DNA from: Thermoplasmata archaeon
GTDB taxonomy: Archaea > Thermoplasmatota > Thermoplasmata > Thermoplasmatales > GCA-001856825
Direction of reading: 5' to 3'
Assembly: GCA_021816725.1 (NCBI GenBank)
Contig: JAKAXD010000002.1
Location: 49,957-113,956, forward strand
DNA: 64,000 nt
This document shows, piece after piece, positions 17,719-26,407 of the stretch. Both the position numbers and the translations under genes were made by a program. Within the stretch, counting starts at the first letter, position 1; each line of letters begins with the position of its first letter. The notes beneath the pieces are model-generated. The model had not been told where the DNA came from. It was given only the letters and a program-made list of their open reading frames with translations, and ran no database searches.

Positions 17719-18425
17719 AAGAGGCCCCCAACAGTTCCCAGATCAATCGTGCCATAGGCATCCCAGAGGCCGTATACCCTCCCGTCGTTCAATTCCACCT
17801 TCTTCAACACGGGTGAGGAAATGTCATTTTTCAATATGTCCGAGCCTCCTGCATAAATCGACATTGCTGGAAGCACTATCAATCTCTCCTTCTTGAAATA
17901 TAGAAAACAGTGCAGCTTCAGCACTGAATCGACTGAATCCCTTAGGCCGACGGCAGGATGCTCATTCCCTATGATAGCAAATTCGTCCCACCTGAAAGCC
18001 TTGTGCCCGTGATGGAACGTATAACGCCCCTCCTTGTAGATGTCGTATGTTCTAAGATTCAATTTTGAAGCAATGTTAGCTACATAGTTGTCATGGTTGC
18101 CCTTTACCACGATGGGTTCAGACTTCTTTCCAATTCTTTCCAGAAGTTCATACACGTCATCCCATTCCTGTGGGGTATTCCTTGAAAATTCGTGTTTCAA
18201 ATCTCCATCTATGATGAATTTATCAGGCTTGTATCTTTTTATTATCAGGTCGACCGTGTCGTATATCATCTGGGACTGCACCCTAGGAATGAATATTCCG
18301 TTCATTGCCAGGACATCCTCGTAGCCTAGATGAATATCTGAGACGACTACGGCAGAAATATCCTCAAGATATGCTGCTCCATATCTTGTGAAGAATATAC
18401 TGTTCTCGACCTCTATCTCTTCCAT
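17715..18425 (-). CDS. Calcineurin-like metallophosphoesterase
   Basis: Two-metal phosphoesterase fold with the ordered motifs SDIHLGYED (about residues 29-37), DGDLKHEFS (73-81), VKGNHDNYVA (about 107-116) and FHHGHKAF (about 135-142). Substrate cannot be told from sequence; archaeal homologues include nucleic-acid-related and cyclic-nucleotide enzymes. First gene of the minus-strand cluster, overlapping dphB by 4 bp, and divergent from thiL across a gap of under 40 bp that must hold both promoters. Confidence 0.85.
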   Translation of the reverse strand: MEEIEVENSIFFTRYGAAYLEDISAVVVSDIHLGYEDVLAMNGIFIPRVQSQMIYDTVDLIIKRYKPDKFIIDGDLKHEFSRNTPQEWDDVYELLERIGKKSEPIVVKGNHDNYVANIASKLNLRTYDIYKEGRYTFHHGHKAFRWDEFAIIGNEHPAVGLRDSVDSVLKLHCFLYFKKERLIVLPAMSIYAGGSDILKNDISSPVLKKVELNDGRVYGLWDAYGTIDLGTVGGLL

Positions 18426-18462
18426 CTGTTGATAATTTATTTAACTACATCTAATTATCTTT

Positions 18463-19383
18463 GTGATGGAAATCGGTAAGTCAGGGGAGAGAAAACTTAT
18501 TGAAAAGATATGGAGGATTTTTGGAGAGAGAAATGAGGACGAGGATGTGCATTTTTTCTCCATTGGGGACAAATACCTCCTCCTGGCAGTAGATACCATA
18601 AACGAAAGGTATCATTTTGATAGTTCATGGGACCCTGGCTCCATCGGGAAGTTCCTAGTCGACATAAATTTGAGCGATATCGCGGCAAAGAACGGGAGAC
18701 CTTTAGAGATGATGGTATCCTTCTCATTCCCTAGGGAACTAGAGGAGCGATGGGTAACAAAAATGGTTAGCGGGATCAAGGGAGAACTGAAGAAGCACGA
18801 CGTTAAATTCTCTGGTGGGGACCTAAAGGAATCAGACAGGATTTCGCTGACCGGAATGGTCATCGGCGAAGTTCAAAAAGGGAAAGAATTCAGAAGAAGC
18901 GGTGCGAGACCTGGAGATTATGTTTACATATCGTCAAAAATTGGCAGGAATGAGAGAGCGATCATGGATTACTACAGTGGTAAATTGACGACGCCCGAGA
19001 AAATAATAGACATTAGACCTAGACTCGACCTGCTTGGAAAATTTAGCAAGCTGAAAATAACATCGTGCATTGACAATTCAGATGGTATTTACAAGTCTCT
19101 TGGCCTGCTGTCTAAAATGAGCGGAGTGATGATAAGAATAGAAAGAGACGTATCTGAAAATTCCAGGAACGAGGGCGAGAGGGAAGCGATATATGCAATG
19201 GGAGGAGATTACGAGCTCATTTTCACTTCACCTCAGAAACTAAGTGATTTCCCCCTAATAGGTAAGGTAATGAAGGGAAAAGGGGTAGTGGACCTTAACG
19301 GCAAAAGGAAGATTCCAGATGGATTCGACCACTTTAGGACCACTCCAAGGAGAGTAAGAGATTTCCATAGTAAAAAATCGTGA
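18463..19383 (+). CDS. thiL: Thiamine-monophosphate kinase
   Basis: ATP-dependent phosphorylation of thiamine monophosphate to thiamine diphosphate. The 306 residues match the AIR-synthase/PurM-like fold: AVDTINERYHFD (about 42-53, homologous to the family's D-x-x-V/T-E segment), NLSDIAAKNGRPLEMMVSFSFP (about 69-90 region), GGDLKESDRISLTGMVIG, SGARPGDYVYIS and SCIDNSDGIYKSL. Start is GTG 18463 or the next codon, ATG 18466. Confidence 0.93.
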   Translation: MMEIGKSGERKLIEKIWRIFGERNEDEDVHFFSIGDKYLLLAVDTINERYHFDSSWDPGSIGKFLVDINLSDIAAKNGRPLEMMVSFSFPRELEERWVTKMVSGIKGELKKHDVKFSGGDLKESDRISLTGMVIGEVQKGKEFRRSGARPGDYVYISSKIGRNERAIMDYYSGKLTTPEKIIDIRPRLDLLGKFSKLKITSCIDNSDGIYKSLGLLSKMSGVMIRIERDVSENSRNEGEREAIYAMGGDYELIFTSPQKLSDFPLIGKVMKGKGVVDLNGKRKIPDGFDHFRTTPRRVRDFHSKKS

Positions 19384-19524
19384 GAGTGATCTCCATCCAG
19401 GAGCTCAAACGGCATGACCTGCAAGTGACAATGATTGCTCCCATGTATGACTCCTAGGAAAAACGGAGATTATAAGAAATGGAAAAAATTATTAGATTGA
19501 CGAATCAATAACTGGGTGATTTCA

Positions 19525-20100
19525 TTGATAAAGAAACTACTGCTGATGAGACACGGGGAAAGTTTTGCCAACGTTAACAATATAATCTCAGAGGACCTGG
19601 ATAAATATCCGCTAACTGACAGAGGGGTTGAACAGATACTCTTTTCCGCAGAACAACTGAAGGGACTGAAGTTTAAAGGGATTGTCTGCAGCCCACTGCT
19701 CAGAACGAGACAGACAGCTAAAACACTGGGAGAAGTAGTAGGGTTGAAGGTAGTAGAAAACAACAAGATTAGAGAATCGGGTCTTGGACCGTATAATGGT
19801 TACAGAGTGGATGAGGTACCTAAGCTCAAGAGGGAAGACCTTGGCATGGAAACGTGGGATTCTCAGCTGGAAAGGATGAGAAGTGCCCTGAACGACTATG
19901 ACGGAACGTACATATTTGTTAGTCATGCCCTTCCAATAAGGGTCCTCACGGCCAGTTTCCTCGGGCTTGATGAGAGGGAGAGCTTCGGAATTGATATCAA
20001 GCTGGCATCCATGACAGCTATAGATGTGGAGAAAAATAGGGTCGTCTCCATTGGGACGGTCCTTCTTACCGACAGGATAAAGAAGCTCTTTTCCTCATAG
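19525..20100 (+). CDS. Histidine phosphatase (phosphoglycerate mutase-like) family protein
   Basis: Branch-1 histidine phosphatase fold. LLLMRHGESFANVNN near the N-terminus carries the phospho-accepting histidine in RHGE, CSPLLRTRQTAKTL supplies the second arginine, and FVSHALPIRVL the second catalytic histidine. About 191 residues, near the family norm. Start: a TTG at 19525 with GGTGAT 5 nt upstream is preferred over the GTG at 19516. May be a phosphoglycerate mutase or a broad phosphatase; substrate not resolvable. Confidence 0.85.
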   Translation: MIKKLLLMRHGESFANVNNIISEDLDKYPLTDRGVEQILFSAEQLKGLKFKGIVCSPLLRTRQTAKTLGEVVGLKVVENNKIRESGLGPYNGYRVDEVPKLKREDLGMETWDSQLERMRSALNDYDGTYIFVSHALPIRVLTASFLGLDERESFGIDIKLASMTAIDVEKNRVVSIGTVLLTDRIKKLFSS

Positions 20101-20102
20101 AT

Positions 20103-20118
20103 GTGCAATTCGTTGCAC
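20103..20118. repeat. Short hairpin with TTCG loop after the phosphatase gene
   Basis: GTGCAA and TTGCAC form a perfect 6-bp stem around TTCG, starting 2 bp after the stop codon. No T-run follows, so it is not a standard terminator; it could stabilise the 3' end of the transcript or be chance. The rest of the 190-bp gap to 20291 shows no gene. Confidence 0.3.
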
Positions 20119-20291
20119 CAAAGAATGAATCCAATCGTACTGGAGCACAACACTGGATGAAATTAAGGGGAATGAAAACCGAAGGTTCGAATCAAAGAGA
20201 ATGCTAGTACATCACTTATATCCTGAAAGTTCCTTCAGTGAAACGGGCCCTTAATCATGAACCCAGACCATAATGCGTTAAGTGTCAAGGT

Positions 20292-20708
20292 CTAATCAAA
20301 TGTTAACTCCTTCAGCCCAGAATTTGGATTCAATTCCCTCTTTAACACGACCTCTTCGAGCCTTAGGATATGAATCTCCATCAGAGGGTCTGCGATTCCT
20401 GAAAAGAAATGCCCTCCCTTGACGGAATGGTCGCTGATGGCTACTGATGTGTGAATGTGAAGCCTTGGCTCGTTAGAAGATATTGTCCCGTGGAAGGATA
20501 CTACCTCTCCAGGCATCTGTAATTTTGCCTTCTCGTACTCCTTTCCATTCCAGTAACCAACTTCCAGGTCCCTTATCATCCCTATTCCATATTCTATCAG
20601 CCCCGAAAAGATACCATAGTCATCTAGAACTTGAGAAATCGATTCTCCAACATCGTCACCTTTTTCAAGCTTGACTACGATGTAGTTTTTCTCTATGTCA
20701 GAGATCAT
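20292..20708 (-). CDS. PPC/DUF296 domain protein
   Basis: 138-residue stand-alone PPC (DUF296) domain, the fold found in plant AT-hook proteins and in many prokaryotic singletons of unknown role. Seen: IVVKLEKGDDVGESISQVLDDYG at the N-terminus (as separate conserved strand-helix), MIRDLEVGYW, GEVVSFHGTISSNEPRLHIHTSVAISD and GGHFFSGIADPLMEIHIL. The HIH and GGH histidines are at the usual metal-binding positions of the family. Overlaps the zinc-ribbon gene upstream by 11 bp; last gene of the ribB-to-PPC minus-strand run. Confidence 0.85.
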   Translation of the reverse strand: MISDIEKNYIVVKLEKGDDVGESISQVLDDYGIFSGLIEYGIGMIRDLEVGYWNGKEYEKAKLQMPGEVVSFHGTISSNEPRLHIHTSVAISDHSVKGGHFFSGIADPLMEIHILRLEEVVLKRELNPNSGLKELTFD

Positions 20709-21072
20709 GATTCTTTAACCTGAACGCATATATATATGGTTTCCCGTGACTTGTGGAGTTGTATCCGCACAAGTTGCACTTGTACCCTATGATCTTGCGT
20801 TTTCCCTCCAGATTAATCTCCCTGATTTTAGAAAGCTTTGAAGAACAAACTGGGCACTTATCCAGATGGTCAAACTTCTTCTTAGTGTACCTCACCGATA
20901 CCTCTATTTCAGGTATGGAATAGATTAACCTCCTGAACCTTTTTGGGGATGCCCCTACATTCATTTTCTTCAGGGCTTCAAGGAATCTGATCTCGCCTAC
21001 AATTTCCCCGCTTTTCCTGAGGACGTTCAGAACGCTGAATATGAGTTCTGCATCGCTGGGTCGCTTAACCAC
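20698..21072 (-). CDS. Zinc-ribbon protein with winged-helix-like N-terminus, unknown
   Basis: Not assigned to a named family. Of the 124 residues, the first 70 look like a helical DNA-binding domain (SDAELIFSVLNVLRKSGE, then ASPKRFRRLIYSI). The second half has CPVCSSKL and CNLCGYNS, a C-x2-C/C-x2-C zinc ribbon. Start GTG at 21072, 34 bp after valS; overlaps the PPC gene. Could be a small transcription factor or RNA-binding protein. Confidence 0.7.
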   Translation of the reverse strand: MVKRPSDAELIFSVLNVLRKSGEIVGEIRFLEALKKMNVGASPKRFRRLIYSIPEIEVSVRYTKKKFDHLDKCPVCSSKLSKIREINLEGKRKIIGYKCNLCGYNSTSHGKPYIYAFRLKNHDL

Positions 21073-21106
21073 TGGAAAGATACTCTTTTTTCAGATATAT
21101 CATTTG

Positions 21107-23659
21107 TCATTTCAGTATCGATACGCAGAATCCATTCCCACAATTCACGTTCATCCCTAGGATGGAGTACGACTTCGTAACTGTGATGTCTTCCCTCTTA
21201 ATTTTCACGCCCTCGAATTCTATAGTTTCACTGTTCAGAACTCCTGGATTCTCGTGCAAGTATCTTATGAAGGCGTCAGCTTTCTCCCTGAGGATGGAAT
21301 ACGTCTCCGGTGTCAATTTGAGCGACTGAATCTTCTCCTCAATTGAGCCGTTCTCGTATGACAGTACCTCAGCCCTTATTGTCCCCTTTACGTCTTCATC
21401 GTCTACTTTAACTTCTGTGGATGATAATATCGACGCTTTCATCACTCCTTCTGAGAGGGAAATCTTGTCCTTCACCTTCAGGTCCCTCATCATCGATATT
21501 GCATCTACTGTCCTTTCCCCTATTTCTGCGTCGTCCGAGCTTAATGATGCCTCACCAGGGTATTCCAGCTCGAATATACTCCTCTTTCCTTCCCTTGACC
21601 TGAATGCCCTTTGATAGGAATCTTCAGCTATGAATGGGAATATGGGGGATATTGCTAAAATGGAAGAGAGTAGAACCCTGTAGAAATTCTCGTATGTCTT
21701 GGACCCGGTGATCCTGTGCTTGATAATCTCGACATAATTGTCGGCAAGATCGTGCCATATGAAAGATTCTGCGACCCTTATTGCACGGTCAAATTCAAAG
21801 CTGTCCATAGCTTCCCCTACCTGCCTCAACATAGCGTTCATGTGCCTCAGTATCCAGTGATCCGCAGGTCTGAGTTCATCGTCCTTATCCTGTTTTCCCT
21901 TGTAGAACTCAAGGAAGCTCACTAAATTGAAAATCTTGTTCATTAGTCTCTGCCCCCTTATAAGATCTCTCTCCCTGAAAGCAGTGTCTTCACCTAACGA
22001 ACAGGAAGCGGTGAAATATCTGAACGCGTCAGCGCCAAATTTATCCAGGAGGACTTTCGGGTCGACCACATTCCCCCACGAAGCGTGCATCGGCCTTCCG
22101 TCCGGTGCCATTATGTTGCCATCCACCATAATGCTCTTCCATGGATTGTCACCCGTTAGAAGGTTGCCCCTTAGCAGGCTGTAATATGCCCATGTCCTGA
22201 TTATGTCTTGCCCTTGAGGTCTAAGGGACATGGGGTACATTTTTGAGAACAGTTTTTCATCTCTATCGTAGAATGTGTTGAAAAGCGGAGAAATGGATGA
22301 ATCCATCCAGGTGTCAAATACTTCTTCAGATCCTTTGAGCGACTCGTGGCAGACCGGACATTCCTTGACAGGAGGAGGGTCTATGAGTGGATCTACGTAG
22401 CACTGTTCTTCCTCTGCCACAACGGCATGACCGTTCGTGCATTCCCATAAGGGGATGGGGGTTGCAAAATATCTCTGCCTGGAGACTACCCAGTCCCAAG
22501 AAAGAGAATCGATCCAGTCGTCCAGCCTCTTCTTCATGAATATTGGGTGCCACTCCAGCCTGTCAGCCCATTTCTTCAGGTCTTCCTTGAATTCTGTTGA
22601 TTTAATGAACCACTGTTCTTTCTGCAGAAATTCCAGAGGGGTACCGCAACGCCAGCACGTACCGACGTTTTGCTTGATCCTGGAGCTGGATATGAAATTC
22701 CCAGATGTCTTCAGGTCTTCTATTATTTTCTTCTGTGCCTCCTTGATCGTCAGGCCTGCATATTTTCCAGCTACGTCTGTCAGCTTACCTTGCTCATCTA
22801 TGCTCTTGAGGAATGGGAGGGAGTGCTTGTATATCATCTTCAGGTCAGCTTTGTCTCCAACAGAACATATCATCTCCGCCCCCGTGCCAAAATCCATGAG
22901 CACTTCATCGTCAGCTATCACCTTGACTTCCTTACCGAAAATAGGCAATTTGACTTCCTTCCCCACCAAATTAGTATACCTCTTGTCGTTAGGATTCACC
23001 GCTATCGCAAGACAGGCAGGTAACAGCTCTGGCCTGGTAGTTGAGATTATGAGTTCTATACCATCCCCACTAAACTTTATGTCATTTAGGAAAACATCCC
23101 TCTCCTCATAAACGATTTCAGATTCAGCAATGGCAGTTTCGCACCTTGGGCACCAGTTTACCGGGTGTTTGCCTTTGTATGCAAGTCCACGCTTATGCAA
23201 TCTTATGAAAGATATCTGGGTGTACTTCCGGTACATTTCAGAATCAGTTTTGAAGTATAATGACGGGTCAGCGGTTATGCCAAGGGAATTGAATTGGGAA
23301 ATCATCGCCTGAATGTTCCCTTCTGCAAACTCTTCGCACAGCTTCACGAATTTCTGCCTGTCATACTCTCGCATTTTGATGTCGTATTTTTTTTCCACGT
23401 TAACCTCTATAGGCATTCCGTTTACGTCGAAGCAGAGAGGGAAAAATACCTCTTCTCCCTTTATTTTGTGGTATTTCGCAACCATGTCTATGTGCGAATA
23501 GTGAAATGCATGTCCTATGTGCATCTTTCCTGATGCGTAGCGGGGTGGAGTATCTATGCTATATATCGGTTTTTTCGAGCTGAAATTATACTGAAATATC
23601 CTCTCATCTTTCCAGAAAGTGATCCATTTCCTTTCGCTTTCCCTGAAGTCGTACGGCAT
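21107..23659 (-). CDS. valS: Valine--tRNA ligase
   Basis: Class I aminoacyl-tRNA synthetase of 850 residues. Seen: TPPRYASGKMHIGHAF (HIGH motif at about 47-50), the CP1 editing domain (STTRPELLPACLA, AVNPNDKRY), zinc-type pairs CPRCETAI and CWRCGTPL, and QGQDIIRTWAYYS before the catalytic loop. The expected KMSKS is replaced: the site reads DGRPMHASWGNVVDP, i.e. PMHAS. No second valS is in the window. Lies 48 bp downstream of ribH on the same strand. Confidence 0.94.
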   Translation of the reverse strand: MPYDFRESERKWITFWKDERIFQYNFSSKKPIYSIDTPPRYASGKMHIGHAFHYSHIDMVAKYHKIKGEEVFFPLCFDVNGMPIEVNVEKKYDIKMREYDRQKFVKLCEEFAEGNIQAMISQFNSLGITADPSLYFKTDSEMYRKYTQISFIRLHKRGLAYKGKHPVNWCPRCETAIAESEIVYEERDVFLNDIKFSGDGIELIISTTRPELLPACLAIAVNPNDKRYTNLVGKEVKLPIFGKEVKVIADDEVLMDFGTGAEMICSVGDKADLKMIYKHSLPFLKSIDEQGKLTDVAGKYAGLTIKEAQKKIIEDLKTSGNFISSSRIKQNVGTCWRCGTPLEFLQKEQWFIKSTEFKEDLKKWADRLEWHPIFMKKRLDDWIDSLSWDWVVSRQRYFATPIPLWECTNGHAVVAEEEQCYVDPLIDPPPVKECPVCHESLKGSEEVFDTWMDSSISPLFNTFYDRDEKLFSKMYPMSLRPQGQDIIRTWAYYSLLRGNLLTGDNPWKSIMVDGNIMAPDGRPMHASWGNVVDPKVLLDKFGADAFRYFTASCSLGEDTAFRERDLIRGQRLMNKIFNLVSFLEFYKGKQDKDDELRPADHWILRHMNAMLRQVGEAMDSFEFDRAIRVAESFIWHDLADNYVEIIKHRITGSKTYENFYRVLLSSILAISPIFPFIAEDSYQRAFRSREGKRSIFELEYPGEASLSSDDAEIGERTVDAISMMRDLKVKDKISLSEGVMKASILSSTEVKVDDEDVKGTIRAEVLSYENGSIEEKIQSLKLTPETYSILREKADAFIRYLHENPGVLNSETIEFEGVKIKREDITVTKSYSILGMNVNCGNGFCVSILK

Positions 23660-23707
23660 TTAGTACGGATAGCCTAAAGCTAAAAAAGGTTCTCGCTTTT
23701 CTTCAGG

Positions 23708-24118
23708 TCACTTCTTCTTGAACGCCTTGAACAGTTTTGCTAGTGACTCAATTGCCCTAGTTGAATATTCTTCGATCCTTGCGACTGCCTGGTCGTGTTC
23801 TGCGCCTGGTCCTATTATCCCGATCGTCACAGGCTTCTCAAAATCGTTTGATAGGTCCACAATTTTCCTTACAGACTGATTTATGACAAGGTCGTCGTGC
23901 TTCGTTTCCCCCTTTATAACCGCACCCAGCAACGCTACCCCGTCTATGTCCTTCTTCTTGAGCAGCAGTTTGACTGCAAGAGGCATATCGAATACGCCTG
24001 GAACCCTTATCACTTCGTGTTCAAATCCAAGAAGGTCTGCTTGTTCTTCTGCCTTCTTCTGCATTAGTGACGTGATGTCATAATTGAAATCTGATACCAC
24101 AAGTCCGATTCTCTGCAT
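23708..24118 (-). CDS. ribH: 6,7-dimethyl-8-ribityllumazine synthase
   Basis: Condenses the ribitylamino-pyrimidinedione with dihydroxybutanone phosphate to lumazine, the penultimate riboflavin step. Seen: [15 protein letters not shown] (about residues 40-54) and [16 protein letters not shown] with the catalytic-type histidine. About 136 residues. The ATG at 24118 is preferred over the GTG at 24130 because GAGGAT sits about 5 nt upstream. Adjacent to ribC and ribB in a riboflavin operon. Confidence 0.93.
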   Translation of the reverse strand: MQRIGLVVSDFNYDITSLMQKKAEEQADLLGFEHEVIRVPGVFDMPLAVKLLLKKKDIDGVALLGAVIKGETKHDDLVINQSVRKIVDLSNDFEKPVTIGIIGPGAEHDQAVARIEEYSTRAIESLAKLFKAFKKK

Positions 24119-24119
24119 A

Positions 24120-24599
24120 TTAATCCTCACTCAGGATTTGTCCTGCATTATTATATCCTTGCCTGATCCCCTTTCCAGCCATCGATGAAAGCGAGCTTCC
24201 ACCATCCCTGACCAACTTCACCAGGTTAGCGGCATGCTTGGTAGACCTGTCTTTTGCCAGAGCAAGGAGCATTGATTCCTCTACCTCATCCTCATGGACC
24301 GTGACATCCATTATGTGCCTCTTCGCCAGCAGTTGGGCCTGAATCAGTCCTATGCTTGTTGCAAGGTAGCTGTACTTGTCCAGTTTTGTCTTCCCGACCC
24401 AGCCTAGTGTTATCACTCCATCAGCACCCTTTTCAAATAGCTTTGTTGCACCCAACGGAAGGTCCTTTATCCCTGGAACCGTATATCTTAAGATCTCTCC
24501 TTCTGGGTCCTCCTTCCTTATTGTCTCATACGCATACTTCCCCATATCCACTCGTGAAAAGGTTGTATCTACTATCCCATACTTTACCACTTGCGTCAC
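24120..24599 (-). CDS. ribC: Archaeal riboflavin synthase
   Basis: Dismutates two lumazines into riboflavin. Archaeal enzymes of this step resemble lumazine synthase rather than bacterial RibE, and this 159-residue protein fits: [18 protein letters not shown] at the N-terminus, [35 protein letters not shown], and [16 protein letters not shown]. Overlaps ribB by 4 bp and abuts ribH, so the three are one operon. Confidence 0.92.
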   Translation of the reverse strand: MTQVVKYGIVDTTFSRVDMGKYAYETIRKEDPEGEILRYTVPGIKDLPLGATKLFEKGADGVITLGWVGKTKLDKYSYLATSIGLIQAQLLAKRHIMDVTVHEDEVEESMLLALAKDRSTKHAANLVKLVRDGGSSLSSMAGKGIRQGYNNAGQILSED

Positions 24600-25294
24600 A
24601 TCCCGACGATATCCTTCCCTTCCAAAAATATGATGTTTTTCATTGAAGCATATTCTTCCGCAGCCCCCCTCTTCAAGCTGTGCCCTTCTCCCAGCATCTC
24701 TGCTATTACCATGCTCCTAGGTAGGTTTACAAGTTCCGCAACTCTTGCAACCAGTTCTGTATGACCCCTTCTTTGCTCAATTCCCCTGGATGCGAGAACT
24801 GGAACGTGACCCGGAGCGTAAAAATTCCTCAGGAAGAACCCTTCCTTGTCATCTATATGGTCAGTCAGAAGATTGTGAAGTTCCCTGATAGTACTGGCCC
24901 TATCTGCATCCGATATGCCAGTAGAGACTGAGACGTGATTCACCCACATAGTGAATGAGGGGTAATCTCCGTATGAGGGTTTCTTGATGAGATTCTGGTA
25001 AATCGGATGGGTCTTCCACTCGTCAGTGAGGAAGTTTAGGCCTATCTTGTTCGCTTCTTCCTTTCCTGTGACGTAGCATATCAGCCCACCGGCCTCCTTC
25101 CTCAGTTGATTGATGGATTTCCAAGTAACGGAACCAGCGTAGAATACCATGTCTGCCTCTTCTTCCCTTCCGTCAAAGTCGTAAATAATCAATGGAGAGC
25201 CACTGATAAGCTCTTTTCTTATATTCGAAAGTAATGTCTTGGATAGGTCTGTCATAAACCAAGGAGTCAAGGACGGTATTTTAACATTTTCCAT
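24596..25294 (-). CDS. ribB: 3,4-dihydroxy-2-butanone 4-phosphate synthase
   Basis: Forms the four-carbon unit of riboflavin from ribulose 5-phosphate. Seen: IIYDFDGREEEADMVFYA (about 38-55, the acidic metal-binding loop), GGLICYVTG, HVSVSTGISDADRASTI (about 120-136), GHVPVLASRGIEQRRGHTE and the RRGHTE catalytic histidine segment. Complete at 232 residues. No FMN-riboswitch-like structure fits in the 21-bp gap before it; it is probably transcribed with the antiporter gene upstream. Confidence 0.94.
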   Translation of the reverse strand: MENVKIPSLTPWFMTDLSKTLLSNIRKELISGSPLIIYDFDGREEEADMVFYAGSVTWKSINQLRKEAGGLICYVTGKEEANKIGLNFLTDEWKTHPIYQNLIKKPSYGDYPSFTMWVNHVSVSTGISDADRASTIRELHNLLTDHIDDKEGFFLRNFYAPGHVPVLASRGIEQRRGHTELVARVAELVNLPRSMVIAEMLGEGHSLKRGAAEEYASMKNIIFLEGKDIVGM

Positions 25295-25315
25295 TTTTTG
25301 GGATTTACTCAGAAA

Positions 25316-26275
25316 TTAGTAAATAAAATACATAAATATAGCCAAAGAAGCTAGATATAAAAGGAAGACGTAAACCGCATTCCTTGACCTGTACGTGATG
25401 AAACCCAAGACTGCAGAGAATGAAGATGTAAGCCCAACGGCGAGTATCCCGTCCGTAGTTATTACCCATTGACTTGCTAGTATTCCAATAACAGGGTAGA
25501 GAGTCACAAAGAATATCTCCTCGCCAACCATTGCACCTATTGCCAGGCTTGTCCTTCCCCTATATGCCCAGATTACTGCATTCATTGTTTCGGGAACTAT
25601 AGTTCCTAATGGAACCAGCAGGATAGTAATCAGTTCCCGATTAGCACCTATTTGCTGGGACAAATTGTCTATCCCGGTTACCAGTAGTGAGGACCCACCA
25701 AGGAGAAGCGCTATTCCCAAGGCCAAAATGAAAACAAACGCAGCACCGCTCTTGATCTTAAAATCCGTTGCCTCTTCCTCGAAATTACCTTTCCCTCTGA
25801 CAAGCTTGAGGAAGACTATGTAGAGGATTACAAGCAAAACTGCCACAACAGGGCGGACTGAAACTGAGCTGAAGAAATGAGGGACAAGTATGATGGGGAA
25901 GATAAGGCCCATGAAAATTAGCATCTTTGACAGTGTGCCATCGATCTCCTCGAGCTTCCTTTTTTTTCTGGAAAATAACAGGGTCAATGCTACTATTGGA
26001 AACCCTATGGCCGAAACCATGAAAGGTTCACCAATTATAGTCCCTGCAGCAATTTCTGATCCTGGTGTCCTCCCGACGAACAAGAGTGCAATGAGTATAA
26101 CCGCAAGTTCAGGAAGGGATGTGAATATTGGACTTATCACTGCCCCTGTGAGTCTATCGTTGAACTTCCCCCTCCTTCCTATCTCTTCTATTGCTAACGT
26201 TAGAAGAAAGGAAGAGACAATGATCATCACTATTCCTGATATAATTCCTAAGATAGGTAGGAGCGATGATGTCAC
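25316..26275 (-). CDS. CaCA-family cation antiporter (Na+/Ca2+ exchanger-like), divergent
   Basis: About ten transmembrane helices arranged as two inverted halves with the alpha repeats of the CaCA superfamily: PIFTSLPELAVILIAL (about 48-63) and VPLGTIVPETMNAVIW (about 224-239). Both keep the ion-binding glutamate. The partner helices read GTIIGEPF and GAMVGEEIF where exchangers usually have GSNIF, and the second repeat has TIVPE instead of TSLPE. Exported ion therefore uncertain. It precedes ribB by 21 bp and may lead that operon. Confidence 0.82.
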   Translation of the reverse strand: MTSSLLPILGIISGIVMIIVSSFLLTLAIEEIGRRGKFNDRLTGAVISPIFTSLPELAVILIALLFVGRTPGSEIAAGTIIGEPFMVSAIGFPIVALTLLFSRKKRKLEEIDGTLSKMLIFMGLIFPIILVPHFFSSVSVRPVVAVLLVILYIVFLKLVRGKGNFEEEATDFKIKSGAAFVFILALGIALLLGGSSLLVTGIDNLSQQIGANRELITILLVPLGTIVPETMNAVIWAYRGRTSLAIGAMVGEEIFFVTLYPVIGILASQWVITTDGILAVGLTSSFSAVLGFITYRSRNAVYVFLLYLASLAIFMYFIY

Positions 26276-26407
26276 CGTTCCTCTATATCTTCGCCTTTAA
26301 AAACATCGCTCGTTTTTTTCTCAACACAGCATTGCATCTAAAGCGAAAGGTTGCCATATAATCATAGGAGCAAATTTTATACAATCCAATAATGTCCTTT
26401 AAAAGGA

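Noticed and set aside
20175-20195. GGTTCGAATC resembling a tRNA T-loop
   Set aside because: Flanking bases cannot form the five-pair T-stem and no anticodon arm or acceptor stem is found nearby.
25295-25315. FMN riboswitch ahead of ribB
   Set aside because: Only 21 bp separate ribB from the upstream gene, far too short for the conserved RFN structure.
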